Assembly (NCBI RefSeq): GCF_004331435.1
Contig: NZ_SJKA01000031.1
Location: 1-58,113, forward strand
Length of the DNA stretch: 58,113 nucleotides
Direction: 5' to 3'
Source: Kribbella sindirgiensis
Lineage (GTDB): Bacteria; Actinomycetota; Actinomycetes; Propionibacteriales; Kribbellaceae
Position 1 is the first letter of the stretch. Each line of letters begins with the position of its first letter. Both the position numbers and the translations under genes were made by a program. Shown one piece after another: positions 17,655 through 26,719 of this stretch. The notes below the pieces were generated by a model. The model saw only the letters and a list, made by a program, of their open reading frames with translations. It was not told where the DNA came from and ran no database searches.

Positions 17655-18869
17655 TTAGGCGTCGGCGGCGGTGAGGGCTTCGGCTTCGGATTTGGAGTGG
17701 GTGGTGGGGACCCGGAGGTGGGAGAGGGGCTTCCAGCCGGTGGCGAGGACGCCGACCGCGAGGAGTACGGCGAAGGCGCCGACGTAGAACGGGAGCTGGA
17801 TGTTGACCTCCTCGCCGAGCTTGCCGGCCAGCCACGGTGCGACCGCGCCGCCGGAGAAGCGGACGAAGGAGTACGCCGCGGACGCCGTACCGCGTTCGAC
17901 CGGGGCGGCTGCCATCACGGCCTCGGTGATCAGCGTGTTGTTGATGCCCAGGAACAGGCCGGCCACGATGACGCCGGCCGCGAGCACCGGCTTGTGGTGT
18001 GCGTAGACACCCATCACCGCGAGGTCCGCGCCGAACAGCAGCAGCACGGTCATCGCCACCGGGAGGGTGCCGAACCGGCGCTGCAGCCGCGGCGCCACGA
18101 ACACCGAGGTGAACGCGAGACAGATCCCCCAGCCGAAGAAGATCAGCCCGATCTCACGCGCCGACATCGCCAGTGGGAACGGGGTGAACGCGAGCAGCGT
18201 GAAGAAGCCGAAGTTGTACAGCAACGCGGTGACCGCCACGGTCGCGAGCGACCTGTGCCGCAGAGCCTTCAACGGCTCGAGCACCGACGTACGGCGTGCT
18301 TCCGGCGGCGATGCGGGGAGCAGGAACGCGGTGGCGGCGAGGGCGATCGTCATCAGGACGGCGACGCCGAAGAACGGGCCGCGCCAGGAGATCGTGCCCA
18401 GTTCGCCGCCGACCAGCGGGCCGGCCGCGATGCCGACGCCGAGGGCGGCCTCGTAGAGGATGATCGCCTCGGCGACCGAACCGGCGGCCGAGTTCACGAT
18501 CGTGGCGAGCGCGGTCGCAATGAACAGCGCGTTGCCCAGGCCCCAGCCGGCCCGGAAGGCGACGATCATGCCGATGCTGCTGGACAGGCCGGCCAGCGCG
18601 CTGAACACGACGATGACGGCCAGACCGATCAGCAGCGTGCGCTTGGCGCCGATCCGGCTGGAGACCGCGCCGGTGATCAGCATCGCGACGCCGATGACCG
18701 CCATGTAGCTGGTGAACAGCAGCGAGACCTGGGACGGGCTCGCGTGCAGTTGTTCGGCGATCGGCTTGAGGATCGGGTCCACCAGGCCGATGCCCATGAA
18801 AGCGATCACGCACGCGAACGCGACCGCCCAGACGGACTTGGGCTGCTTCAGGAACGACGACTTGGTCAC
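17655..18869 (-). CDS. MFS transporter (multidrug-efflux type)
   Basis: Twelve-helix major facilitator of 404 residues. The segment SSRIGAKRTLLIGL fits the cytoplasmic loop motif between helices 2 and 3, and RAGWGLGNALFIATALATI fits helix 4 of DHA1 drug exporters. The GTG start at 18869 overlaps the stop of the MarR gene (GTGA) and has GGAGGA nine bases upstream. Co-transcription with a MarR regulator suggests efflux of a compound that the regulator senses. The substrate is not deducible. Confidence 0.88.
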   Translation of the reverse strand: MTKSSFLKQPKSVWAVAFACVIAFMGIGLVDPILKPIAEQLHASPSQVSLLFTSYMAVIGVAMLITGAVSSRIGAKRTLLIGLAVIVVFSALAGLSSSIGMIVAFRAGWGLGNALFIATALATIVNSAAGSVAEAIILYEAALGVGIAAGPLVGGELGTISWRGPFFGVAVLMTIALAATAFLLPASPPEARRTSVLEPLKALRHRSLATVAVTALLYNFGFFTLLAFTPFPLAMSAREIGLIFFGWGICLAFTSVFVAPRLQRRFGTLPVAMTVLLLFGADLAVMGVYAHHKPVLAAGVIVAGLFLGINNTLITEAVMAAAPVERGTASAAYSFVRFSGGAVAPWLAGKLGEEVNIQLPFYVGAFAVLLAVGVLATGWKPLSHLRVPTTHSKSEAEALTAADA

Positions 18870-19312
18870 CGGGACGTGTCCTCCAACGGTTCGAGGGTGA
18901 GGAGTTTGTGGACGATGGCGACGGCGGCCTCCAGAGTGGTGAGGTCGGTTGCCGGGAGCTGACTCAGGTGCGCGGCCAAGGCGGCGCCGGCCTGGTGGCG
19001 GGCGCTGCGCAGCTCGGCGAGACCTGCGTCGGTGAGGCTGATCAGGCTGGCGCGCGAGTCGGCCGGGTCCTGGGCGCGGCGCACCCAGCCCTGCTCCTCG
19101 AGGCGTTGCACCAGGTTGGACATGGTCGGCTGCGAACACCGATCGGCCTTGGCCAGCTCGCTGATCCGGGCCTGCCCGAGCTCGTCCAACCGCCCCAGCA
19201 CCCGCATCGCGGCGTGCGGCAGCGTGTTCACGTTCCGCGTCGCCATCCGCGCCAACCGCGTCGACGCGACCACGATGTCTTCCCCGAGCTCTGTCAGATC
19301 AGGTGCGCTCAC
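18866..19312 (-). CDS. MarR-family regulator of the efflux operon
   Basis: Winged-helix regulator, 148 residues from the GTG at 19312. It shows the MarR fold: GRLDELGQARISELAKADRC, recognition region SQPTMSNLVQRLEEQGWV, wing RAQDPADSRASLISLTDAG. The frame is open to 19351, but that would put the start beyond an inverted repeat with promoter-like sequence at 19323-19343, so the downstream GTG with GGTGGGT before it is chosen. It probably represses itself and the MFS exporter until a ligand binds. Confidence 0.87.
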   Translation of the reverse strand: MSAPDLTELGEDIVVASTRLARMATRNVNTLPHAAMRVLGRLDELGQARISELAKADRCSQPTMSNLVQRLEEQGWVRRAQDPADSRASLISLTDAGLAELRSARHQAGAALAAHLSQLPATDLTTLEAAVAIVHKLLTLEPLEDTSR

Positions 19313-19322
19313 ACCCACCAAT

Positions 19323-19343
19323 ATACATAGTAAAGCTATGTAT
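19323..19343 (-). promoter_or_regulatory. MarR operator candidate
   Basis: ATACATAG-TAAAG-CTATGTAT, a perfect 8-bp dyad 11 bases upstream of the MarR start in a strikingly AT-rich stretch. It overlaps a plausible -10 box (TACTAT on the minus strand). This is the classic geometry of a MarR autorepression site. Confidence 0.7.
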
Positions 19344-19376
19344 CTGTCCAAAAGTGAACCAGATCACCGAACGCAT

Positions 19377-21476
19377 CTACTGATCTTGAAAGGCGCGACG
19401 GCGGAGGCGGAGCACGAGCAAGATGATGGCGAGGAGTACGACGGCTGCGGCTGCGAAAGCGGCTGGGAGGGAGGAGGCGTTGGCCGCAGGGGCGGTGGTT
19501 GCTGGGGGCGTGTTGTGCGCGGTGGGCTGGTCGGGGGCTGCTTTCGCTTTGAGCGGTTTCAGCGTGACGTCGTTGCCGTCGCCGCCCTTGTAGGTGAGTT
19601 GGTAGCCCGCGATCCGGGTGCCTTCGGGGAGGTTGGTGAAGGCGCCGGTGATCGGGTCGGTGCCGTCGTTGGCGATCAGCAGGGTTTCGTTGGTGAGCTT
19701 GGTTCGCGGTGTGACGTCGAGCTTTCCGGCCAGCGATACCCGGCCGAACACGCGGACCGGCGTACCGTCCGCTCGGGTGAGCAGCCGACCGTCGGGGGTC
19801 TGCTCGAAATCGCCCTTGACGGTGAACGTCCCGCCGGCGGAGCCGGCATTGAGCAGCCGGCCGCCGTGGAAGGTGCCGAAGAGCGTGGACTGACGGCTCA
19901 AGGCGAGTACCGCGCGATCGCCGTACCGGACTGTGGAGCCGGGGGCCTGGCTGAGGTTTCGGAGGGTCTGGTTGCCCGCCTTGGTCAGGTCCAGCGTGGT
20001 GCCGGACTTGGTGAGCGTGACGGCGCTGCTGGCTGTCAGGCTGCCGCCGGTGAGCGCCAGAGTTCCGCGCGAGATCGTGGTGGTGCCGGTGTAGGTCAGT
20101 GTCCCGGCGAGGCGAGTCGTCGCCGCGCCGGCCTGGGTCAGCGAACCGGTCCCGCTGATCTTCGACAGCGTGATCGCCTTGTCGGCGTTGCGAACCACCA
20201 GCGAACCCTCGTTGACGACCCGGAACAACGCGGCCTTCGTCAACAGGCTGCCGTCACCGCCGGGCCGTCCACTTCCGAGGCGAAGCGTCGCACCCTTCTC
20301 GATCGTCGTCGAGCCGTCGTAGTACTGGTCGGCGGCGAACGTCACATCGTTGCCACGGACCCCTTTGATCACGACGTCACCGGCGCCGGGCGACTTCAGC
20401 GTGTCGTGAAACACGCCGCCACCGATCGGGGCGCCGAGCGTGACCGGGCCGTTGTAGGCGAAGGTGAGTTTGGAGCGGGACCGCGCGGCCAGCAGGTTGA
20501 TGTAGACGGTGTCCGCGGTGCCGGGCATGAAGATCTTGTTCGTGCTGCCGTCACCCCACTGCACGTTGGCGCCCTTGATGTTGGTGCCGCGCTTGTTCAG
20601 GTTGTGCGGGATCTTCCGCCAGTTGATCGCGGGGTCGCTCAGTGACGGATTGGTGTCGCCACCACGGTCCGAGTAGCTGTACTGGCCGGTCAGGATCACT
20701 GTGCTGCCGGGGCGGGACTGGACGTTGATGTCGCTGCCGTACTCGCGTTGGTAGAAGTTCTGCCGGATGGTGACGGTCTGGTCCAGCGGGGTGTCGATCG
20801 TCCAGGTGCCTTGGTTGAGAATGGCCCGGGCGTTCGGCAGCGCGACCGTGGTCTCCGGTTTGCCGGCGGACGCCTGGGTACCGTTGTCGATCACGCCCGA
20901 GAACGGGTTGGTACCGGCCAGATCAAGGGTGCCCCAGAGGAACCGTGGCTGGCTGATCAGCCCGGAGCCGCTGATCGTGCCGAGGTTGAAGGACCGGGTC
21001 AGCGCCAACCGCAGGGTGCCGTTCACCTCGATGTTGTCCTGGTTGAGCTGGTAGCCGGGCGTGCTGTACGGAAATCTGCCGATCAGTCCGGTGCCGCCGC
21101 CGTCGCCGTACTGCAGCGTCGCACCCTGGTCCACGACGATCGCCGGCGGGTCGTGGCGCGTGACCACGACGTACGGATGGTTGCCGCCGAGGATCCGGAC
21201 CACCTGCCGTTGCCTTGCCTTGGGCAACGAGAAGTCGCTGTCCTTGGTGAGGATCAAGGTGCCGCTGCCCGTGATCCGCAGCGTTCCTTCGCCGCGGATC
21301 ACCCCGTCGTACGTCGTGGTGCCGGCGGGCACGTTCACCACCGCGTCACCTGTCAAGGTGACGCTTCGGTTCGCCAGGATGTCGGGCGTGATGTCGCCGT
21401 TCCCCGCCGCGATCGCCGGTACGGAGCACAGCCCCACAACGGCGAGCACAACCAAAACCCCGATCAGGCGTCCCAC
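19377..21476 (-). CDS. secreted beta-helix protein with autotransporter-type strand repeats, membrane anchored
   Basis: Protein of 699 residues. The start is the GTG at 21476, five bases after GAGGAGG; the ATG nine codons upstream would put that Shine-Dalgarno inside the gene. A signal peptide (GRLIGVLVVLAVVGLCSVPAIAA) is followed by repeated short strands of the PATR type (GTLRITGSGTLILTKDS; GTTTISRGTLALTGGSLT; GSLTQAGAATTRLAGTLTYTG), predicting a right-handed beta-helix. A Pro/Thr/Ala linker, a C-terminal helix and RLRRRAF form a sorting-independent membrane anchor. No outer-membrane barrel exists, as expected for a monoderm. A glycan-binding or adhesive role is inference. Confidence 0.75.
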   Translation of the reverse strand: MGRLIGVLVVLAVVGLCSVPAIAAGNGDITPDILANRSVTLTGDAVVNVPAGTTTYDGVIRGEGTLRITGSGTLILTKDSDFSLPKARQRQVVRILGGNHPYVVVTRHDPPAIVVDQGATLQYGDGGGTGLIGRFPYSTPGYQLNQDNIEVNGTLRLALTRSFNLGTISGSGLISQPRFLWGTLDLAGTNPFSGVIDNGTQASAGKPETTVALPNARAILNQGTWTIDTPLDQTVTIRQNFYQREYGSDINVQSRPGSTVILTGQYSYSDRGGDTNPSLSDPAINWRKIPHNLNKRGTNIKGANVQWGDGSTNKIFMPGTADTVYINLLAARSRSKLTFAYNGPVTLGAPIGGGVFHDTLKSPGAGDVVIKGVRGNDVTFAADQYYDGSTTIEKGATLRLGSGRPGGDGSLLTKAALFRVVNEGSLVVRNADKAITLSKISGTGSLTQAGAATTRLAGTLTYTGTTTISRGTLALTGGSLTASSAVTLTKSGTTLDLTKAGNQTLRNLSQAPGSTVRYGDRAVLALSRQSTLFGTFHGGRLLNAGSAGGTFTVKGDFEQTPDGRLLTRADGTPVRVFGRVSLAGKLDVTPRTKLTNETLLIANDGTDPITGAFTNLPEGTRIAGYQLTYKGGDGNDVTLKPLKAKAAPDQPTAHNTPPATTAPAANASSLPAAFAAAAVVLLAIILLVLRLRRRAFQDQ

Positions 21477-21510
21477 ATTGTCCTCCTCGAATCCGGCGCC
21501 CACCCTAGTG

Positions 21511-21544
21511 AGCTCCGGGTCAGCCTGCTGGCCGACCCGGAGCT
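21511..21544 (-). terminator. terminator downstream of the GH74 gene
   Basis: AGCTCCGGGTC (21511-21521) pairs perfectly with GACCCGGAGCT (21534-21544) around a 12-nt loop, 14 bases past the GH74 stop on the minus strand. It separates the GH74 gene from the beta-helix gene. Confidence 0.75.
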
Positions 21545-21557
21545 GACGGGGAGGGGG

Positions 21558-24173
21558 TCAGGACGGGTCGCCGTACAGCAGACCGCGTCCGTTGGTGCCG
21601 ATGTAGACGCGGCCGTAGGTGTCGGGGTCACCGGTGATGACGCCAGGTCCGCCGATGCTGCCCCACTGGTGCGCGTCGTCGTTGATGCGGACCCAGGTGG
21701 CGCCCTTGTCGGTGGAGCGGAAGACTCCGGTGAGGTTCTGGACAGTGCCGCTCAGGTAAAGGGCCTGGTACGTCGTGCCTGGCGCGGCCTTGCCGAAGCC
21801 GAGGGCGGAGGCGGACTGCACCGAGGCGAGCCCGGTGAAGCTGCGGCCCCCGTCGGTGGAGTGCAGCAGGCCCCTGCCGCCGCCGGAGATCCACAGGTCT
21901 CCTGCGACGCCGGGAACGGCAGTGAGCCGGCCGGCAGGCAGGTTGCTTGCGCGGGCGGTGAAGGTCGCGCCGCCGTCGGCGCTGGCGTAGAGCCTGCCGC
22001 CCGCGAGTGAGTAGAAGGTGCCGGCTGAGGAGCGGTCGGCGACGACCACGGCGTCGGTGCCCAGGCCGCTGACCTTCGACCAGCTCGCTCCCTTGTCTGT
22101 CGAGCGGTACGGCGCTTGGCCGGCCTCGGTCCATACGATGGTGGAGCCGTCCGCCGCGAGCGCGACACGGCCGCTGTTCGCGCTGCCCACTGGCTCTGCC
22201 GTGAAGCCGTTCCAGCTGCTGCCGCCGTCGGTGGAGTAGGCGCCGTCCTGCGCGCCGCCAGTACCGACGCGGACCATCACCGCGGGATCCGACTGGGCGA
22301 AATCGATGTCGGTGCTGTTGCTCATCAGTGGGCTCTTCAGCCGTCCGGCGGGCACCTCGGTCAGGGAGTCGTGGCGGAAGCCGCCTTGGTCGCCCATCGA
22401 GGTGATGACGGTGGCACCGCCGGGAGGGGCGATCGCGTCCGCCAGCGAGGTCTCTTCCAGCCCCCGGGCGCCGGCGGTCCAGTGGCTGGTCGCGCCGCTG
22501 TCGGAGGCGTTCGCGTCCTTGCTGCGCCAGATACCGTTGCCGGTGCCGTACAGCACGTGCCCGGAGTCGAAAGGATCGATGGCCAGCGCGGTCATCCAGT
22601 GCCCGCTCCCGGTACCGACGTACGGAGCGCCGGAGGCGTCCCGCACCGACCTGTCGGCCAGCGCCGTCCAGGTCGTACCGCCGTCGGTGGTCCGGTAGAG
22701 CTCGTCCTGGGGCCACCAGCGGTCGAGGGTGGTGACCATCACCGTGGACGGCTTCTGCGGGTCGACGGCCAGGCCGGAGAACCCGTAGTTGCCCTGCGAC
22801 GGGGAGATGTTCTTCCAGGCGCCGCTGGACGGCGTGTACTTCCACACCGATCCTGCCGTCACGTCGTTGGGACCGATGTCGTTGCTGTACGTCAGGTACA
22901 GCGAACCGTCACCGGAGACCACACCGTGCTGCGGCATCTGGCCGGTGGGCCGCCCGGAGACCGCCTGCCAGCTGTTGCCGCCGTCGGTGGACCGGTACAG
23001 GGAGGTGGACTTGTCGTTGACCCCGACGTAGACCGTGTTGCTGCCCGCCGAGCCGTACGTCACGAAGGAGATGCCCGCGCCGCTGCCCGCTCCATCCTTG
23101 ACGGGGAACGAGGAAACCTGACTCCAGGTGACGCCGTAGTCGGTGCTGCGCCACAGGCCGTTCTTGCGGGTGCCCAGCAGCAGGGTGCCGTGGTTCGCGG
23201 GGTCGATCACGAGCCGCTCGCCGGCCCCGCGGCCGGGCTCGTTGCTGCCCAGCTTGAAGGGCAGATTGGTGCGTTGGAAGCTGCGACCCCGGTCGGTGGA
23301 GCGCAGGATCGCGCCGTTTCCGGCCCAGTCGTTGGTGTAGGTGCCGGCCGCGAGGTAGAGCCGGGCCGGGTCGACGGGGTCGGTGGCCACGGCGTCGATG
23401 CCCAGTAGGTTCCAGTCCTGTTCGCCGGCCCAGTCGGTCAGCGGGATCCACTGCTCGGCGGCGGCGTCCCAGCGGTAGGCGCCGCCCATGTCGGTACGCG
23501 CGTACAGCAGGCCCTTCTCGCGCGGGTTGAACACCAGACCGGTGACGTATCCGCCGCCCACCACCTGGGCGTTCTTCCAGGTGTACGGGCCGGAGCCGGG
23601 AGTCTCGGACTGGTCCGACTTCACCAGCTTCCATTGCTGGTTGGCGCCGCCCGTACCGGGAAACTGGATGACGGCCGCGCCCTCGGCGGTGGAGTTTCCG
23701 AAGACGTCCAGGAACTGGCCGCTCTTGCGGTTGGCGAAGGTGACGGCGTCGGAACCGCTCACCTCGCTGATCTTCCACTCCTGGGAGGTGGACGAGCTGT
23801 CGGTCTGCTGCTCGGTGGCGGCGGCGTTGGCGGTCGAACCCCCCGCTGTGCCGAGCACTTTGCCGCTGTTGCGGTTCACCAGCTCGTAGTAGCCGTTGCC
23901 GGTGGCCCTCAGCTTCCACTGCTGGTTGGCGGTGTGCTGGTCGGTCCACTGCTGGATACGCGCGCCGTCGGCGGTGGAGAAGCCGTTGACGTCGAGAACC
24001 CTGCCACTGCGCACGGAAACCAGCTGATAGTAGGCGTTGCCGTCGATCGTCGCGGCCTGCGAGGCCTGCTGCGCGAACAGCAGGGACGGTACGGCGATGG
24101 CGGGCACGCCGACCAGCAGACCGGCGGCGGTCCAGCGGCCGCGGGATCGCCCGCGGCGCGTGGGGTTGTCCAT
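21558..24173 (-). CDS. GH74 xyloglucanase with N-terminal ricin-type lectin domain
   Basis: Secreted endo-glucanase predicted to cut xyloglucan, a plant cell-wall hemicellulose. Residues 1-41 are a long twin-Arg-like or Sec signal peptide (RRGRSRGRW then a hydrophobic core). About 43-190 form a ricin-B/CBM13 lectin with QQW/QEW repeats. The rest is a double seven-bladed propeller with many BNR boxes (STDGGNSW, TTDGGTTW, STDKGATW). Asp228 in RTDMGGAYRW and Asp533 in AIDPFDSGHVLYGTG sit where GH74 catalytic acids are expected. Length 871 fits GH74 plus CBM. It lies downstream of an expansin and a sigma factor. Confidence 0.85.
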   Translation of the reverse strand: MDNPTRRGRSRGRWTAAGLLVGVPAIAVPSLLFAQQASQAATIDGNAYYQLVSVRSGRVLDVNGFSTADGARIQQWTDQHTANQQWKLRATGNGYYELVNRNSGKVLGTAGGSTANAAATEQQTDSSSTSQEWKISEVSGSDAVTFANRKSGQFLDVFGNSTAEGAAVIQFPGTGGANQQWKLVKSDQSETPGSGPYTWKNAQVVGGGYVTGLVFNPREKGLLYARTDMGGAYRWDAAAEQWIPLTDWAGEQDWNLLGIDAVATDPVDPARLYLAAGTYTNDWAGNGAILRSTDRGRSFQRTNLPFKLGSNEPGRGAGERLVIDPANHGTLLLGTRKNGLWRSTDYGVTWSQVSSFPVKDGAGSGAGISFVTYGSAGSNTVYVGVNDKSTSLYRSTDGGNSWQAVSGRPTGQMPQHGVVSGDGSLYLTYSNDIGPNDVTAGSVWKYTPSSGAWKNISPSQGNYGFSGLAVDPQKPSTVMVTTLDRWWPQDELYRTTDGGTTWTALADRSVRDASGAPYVGTGSGHWMTALAIDPFDSGHVLYGTGNGIWRSKDANASDSGATSHWTAGARGLEETSLADAIAPPGGATVITSMGDQGGFRHDSLTEVPAGRLKSPLMSNSTDIDFAQSDPAVMVRVGTGGAQDGAYSTDGGSSWNGFTAEPVGSANSGRVALAADGSTIVWTEAGQAPYRSTDKGASWSKVSGLGTDAVVVADRSSAGTFYSLAGGRLYASADGGATFTARASNLPAGRLTAVPGVAGDLWISGGGRGLLHSTDGGRSFTGLASVQSASALGFGKAAPGTTYQALYLSGTVQNLTGVFRSTDKGATWVRINDDAHQWGSIGGPGVITGDPDTYGRVYIGTNGRGLLYGDPS

Positions 24174-24315
24174 GGGGGGATGTACTCCTTCACCGGAGGA
24201 AGACGGATGCAGGCAACGGGGCGGCCTGATCTCCCCCTAGTGGTCACCGGCGCCGCAAAGGTTGCCGCGGGCGCGGGATTTCTCGCGGCCGGCGACGAAC
24301 CTGCGGGACCGTCCC

Positions 24316-25104
24316 TTACCGGGGCGGGGCGAACCCTCCCCAGACCGCGGCGGAACGACCTGAGCTCTGGGCGTGGGCACGGTAGCTGTCGTGCTTGACC
24401 TTGCGTATGCCGGTGGCGTGGTTGTACTGGCCGGCGAACTGGTGCTGTCCGGTCGGCACGGTGCGGCCCGGCTTAAGGGCCCACCGGTACAGCAGGACGT
24501 CGCCGGACTCCTGAACGGTGACGGTGAAGTCGTCGCTCGGCAGGGTCTGCCAGTTACCGGTGCTCCGCACGCCGCCGGTCTGGGCGATGCGCAGTTCCAC
24601 GGTGAGTGAGGTGAGCGGCTCGGTGGTCTTGAGGATCAGGTTGCTCTGGGCCCAATAGATGCTGCTGTGCACGTCCAGCGAACCCTCGGACCACAACGGC
24701 CCGTCCTTGACCCGGCTGTCGGCCGGCGGAGTCGGCCGCGCGCTGCGCGAGGTGGTGGTCGGGGCCGGGCCGGTGGTCGTCGTACGGGTTGAGGGGGTCG
24801 GAGCTGACGTGGCGGTCGGGGATGTGGCGGTGGGAGACGGGACTGTGTGCGTCGGTGCGGTGGCCGGCGGTGTCGGAGCTCCGCCGATGGCGGCGACAGC
24901 GGCGGCGAGACCACCGGTCGCCAGAGTGGCGGCGGCGATGACAGCGACGACTGCCGCCCGGGGCCATGACCTCGCGATCGAAGGTGTGCGGGGACGCAGG
25001 CTGGGATCGGCCACGCCGCGCTCCACGCGCGCCAGAATCCTTGCGCGGTTGGGCTCGTGAGCCTCGGCGGCCTCGCGCAGCTGTCGCCTGATCTCCTCGT
25101 TCAC
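24316..25104 (-). CDS. single-pass membrane sensor-like protein coupled to the sigma factor
   Basis: Protein of 262 residues from a GTG overlapping the sigma-factor stop (GTGA). It has a short basic cytoplasmic N-terminus (1-49), one membrane helix (50-74), a Pro/Thr/Ser linker (77-128) and an extracellular C-terminal domain of about 125 residues beginning GPLWSEGSLDVHSS and rich in Trp and beta strands. No zinc anti-sigma motif (HxxxCxxC) is present. Position suggests a membrane-bound regulator of the sigma factor that senses an extracellular, perhaps polysaccharide, signal; the function is inferred. Confidence 0.7.
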   Translation of the reverse strand: MNEEIRRQLREAAEAHEPNRARILARVERGVADPSLRPRTPSIARSWPRAAVVAVIAAATLATGGLAAAVAAIGGAPTPPATAPTHTVPSPTATSPTATSAPTPSTRTTTTGPAPTTTSRSARPTPPADSRVKDGPLWSEGSLDVHSSIYWAQSNLILKTTEPLTSLTVELRIAQTGGVRSTGNWQTLPSDDFTVTVQESGDVLLYRWALKPGRTVPTGQHQFAGQYNHATGIRKVKHDSYRAHAQSSGRSAAVWGGFAPPR

Positions 25105-25631
25105 CGGTTCCTCCTTCCTGCCGCAAGTTCGCCGACCGCTGCCGCGCCGAGCAACGATTCCAGCTCGGCCATCGCCTTCGAGGTCTGGCTTTTCACCGTA
25201 CCGACCGAGATGCCCAGCGCCGCGGCGGTGTCCTTCTCCGACAGGTCGAGGGCGTGACGCAGGATCACGCACGCCCGCTTGCGGAACGGAAGCCGGACGA
25301 GCGCGGCCCGGACGTCGAGCACGACCGGAACGTCCGGCCCGTCCACCACCTCCGTACTGCGGGACCAGAACAGCGCTACCCGCCGTCGCTCACGGACCCT
25401 GCTCCGGATCCATTCCCGTGCCAGATTGGCTACCACGCCGCGGGCGTAAGCGACCGGGTGTTGCGCTGCCCGCAGCCGGTCCCAGCGCTGCCACAGTGCG
25501 ACCAGCGCATCGGCGGCGAGGTCGTCGGCCACGTCCTTCTCGCCGGTCAGGAGGTGGGCGAGACGCGCCAGTTCGGCGTAGTGGCGTTCGAAGAAGTCGT
25601 GGAACTCCGCGGACGCGTCGTCGACCGGCAT
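25101..25631 (-). CDS. SigE-family ECF-like RNA polymerase sigma factor
   Basis: Sigma-70 family regulator of 176 residues. Region 2 includes FFERHYAELARLAHLLTGEKDVADDLAADAL and LWQRWDRL; region 4 includes LPFRKRACVILRHALDLSEKDTAAALGISVGTVKSQTSKAM. The ATG at 25631 gives the usual N-terminus. A TTG at 25694 overlaps the expansin stop as TTGA and would add 21 residues, an alternative that implies direct coupling. The gene sits between an expansin and a membrane sensor-like protein. Its regulon may include cell-wall-active genes nearby, but no promoter consensus was established. Confidence 0.88.
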   Translation of the reverse strand: MPVDDASAEFHDFFERHYAELARLAHLLTGEKDVADDLAADALVALWQRWDRLRAAQHPVAYARGVVANLAREWIRSRVRERRRVALFWSRSTEVVDGPDVPVVLDVRAALVRLPFRKRACVILRHALDLSEKDTAAALGISVGTVKSQTSKAMAELESLLGAAAVGELAAGRRNR

Positions 25632-25690
25632 CTCCCGCGGTTGACCTCTCCTTGCGACGTTCGCGTTGACAATCGGGCCGAGCGTAGCGG

Positions 25691-26719
25691 TCAATGTCGG
25701 GCGAACTGGACTCGGGCCGGGTGCGCGACGTCCGGTTTCAGGGCGATCCCGTTGATGGTCAGCCGCTCACCGTAGATGTCGGTGACCCGGATCGCTCCGC
25801 CGCATCCGTTGCCGTCGGGGGCGAGGAAGTAGTTGTAGCCGGTGCGGTTCAGCTTCCGCCAGCCCTTGGCGGTCCGGAGTTCGAGCGTCGCCACTGGGTT
25901 GCGGTGCCCGATCACCTGGATGCCGCACCAGTACTGACTTGAGCCGGTCTTGTACCGGATCGAGAGCGTGCCAGGGGTGGCGGGGCTCAGCAGCGTCCAG
26001 GTGATCGGGAGCCGGCCGACGGAGAGGTTGGCGAGTCTGGAGAACGCCTGCTGGCTGAGGTCGAGTTGCCCGGGTGCGCAGGGCAGCGGGCACTCGTTGA
26101 CGATCCGTACCGTGATGGCCGCGCCGTTGGCGGCGCGGACCCGCACGTACGCTCCGCATGCCTTGGCTGACTCGTAGTCGGTATGGTTCATCGCCGCGAT
26201 CATGAGGTCGCCAGCCGGGCCGTAGAGACAGGCACCGTTCCCGTCACCCGCCGCGTAGGCGGTCGCGACGCCCCGGTAGCGGACGGCGGGCTTGATCCGC
26301 CCGGCCAAAGACGCTGTGGACACCATGGATTCCGCACGCGGAGTGCTGGAAGGTGCGCGCGGGGTGGTGGCAGGCGTGCTGCGAGAAGCGACGGGTGGTT
26401 TGCCGGCGGCCGACACCGTTGGAGTACGGCGGAGTGATGGCGCCGGGCTCGTGACCCGCGCCTGCGTCGGTGTCGTCGTGGCGTCGGCCGCCACGGCCGG
26501 CGAGCCGGAAAGGACCGGGGCAGCCGTAACCGACTCATCGGCGGTACGCCGGACGTCAGCGCCGCCTCCGATGAGCAGCGCGGCCGCCAGACAGACCACG
26601 ACACCGACAGCCGGCAGAGCCACCGGAAGCCCGATGCCCCGCCGGCGCTTGGCAGCCCGCTCCGCCGCGCCATGCCTCGTTGTCCTCATATCCATCCGTT
26701 CGGTAGCTCGAGCCGGCAT
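25691..26719 (-). CDS. membrane-anchored expansin-like protein
   Basis: Bacterial expansin (EXLX type), a non-hydrolytic protein that loosens cellulose-xyloglucan contacts. It has an N-terminal anchor helix (about 29-53) after a basic tail and a Ser/Thr/Pro linker to about 145. A six-stranded double-psi barrel follows (about 150-246), with GVATAYAAGDGNGACLYG, IVNECPLPC and the conserved Asp221 in QLDLSQQAFSRLA. Domain 2 (about 250-342) is a beta-sandwich with several aromatics (SSQYWCGIQVIGH, GYNYFLAP). The start ATG at 26719 is tentative; ATGs at 26695 and 26689 are possible. The first gene upstream overlaps it. Confidence 0.85.
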   Translation of the reverse strand: MPARATERMDMRTTRHGAAERAAKRRRGIGLPVALPAVGVVVCLAAALLIGGGADVRRTADESVTAAPVLSGSPAVAADATTTPTQARVTSPAPSLRRTPTVSAAGKPPVASRSTPATTPRAPSSTPRAESMVSTASLAGRIKPAVRYRGVATAYAAGDGNGACLYGPAGDLMIAAMNHTDYESAKACGAYVRVRAANGAAITVRIVNECPLPCAPGQLDLSQQAFSRLANLSVGRLPITWTLLSPATPGTLSIRYKTGSSQYWCGIQVIGHRNPVATLELRTAKGWRKLNRTGYNYFLAPDGNGCGGAIRVTDIYGERLTINGIALKPDVAHPARVQFARH

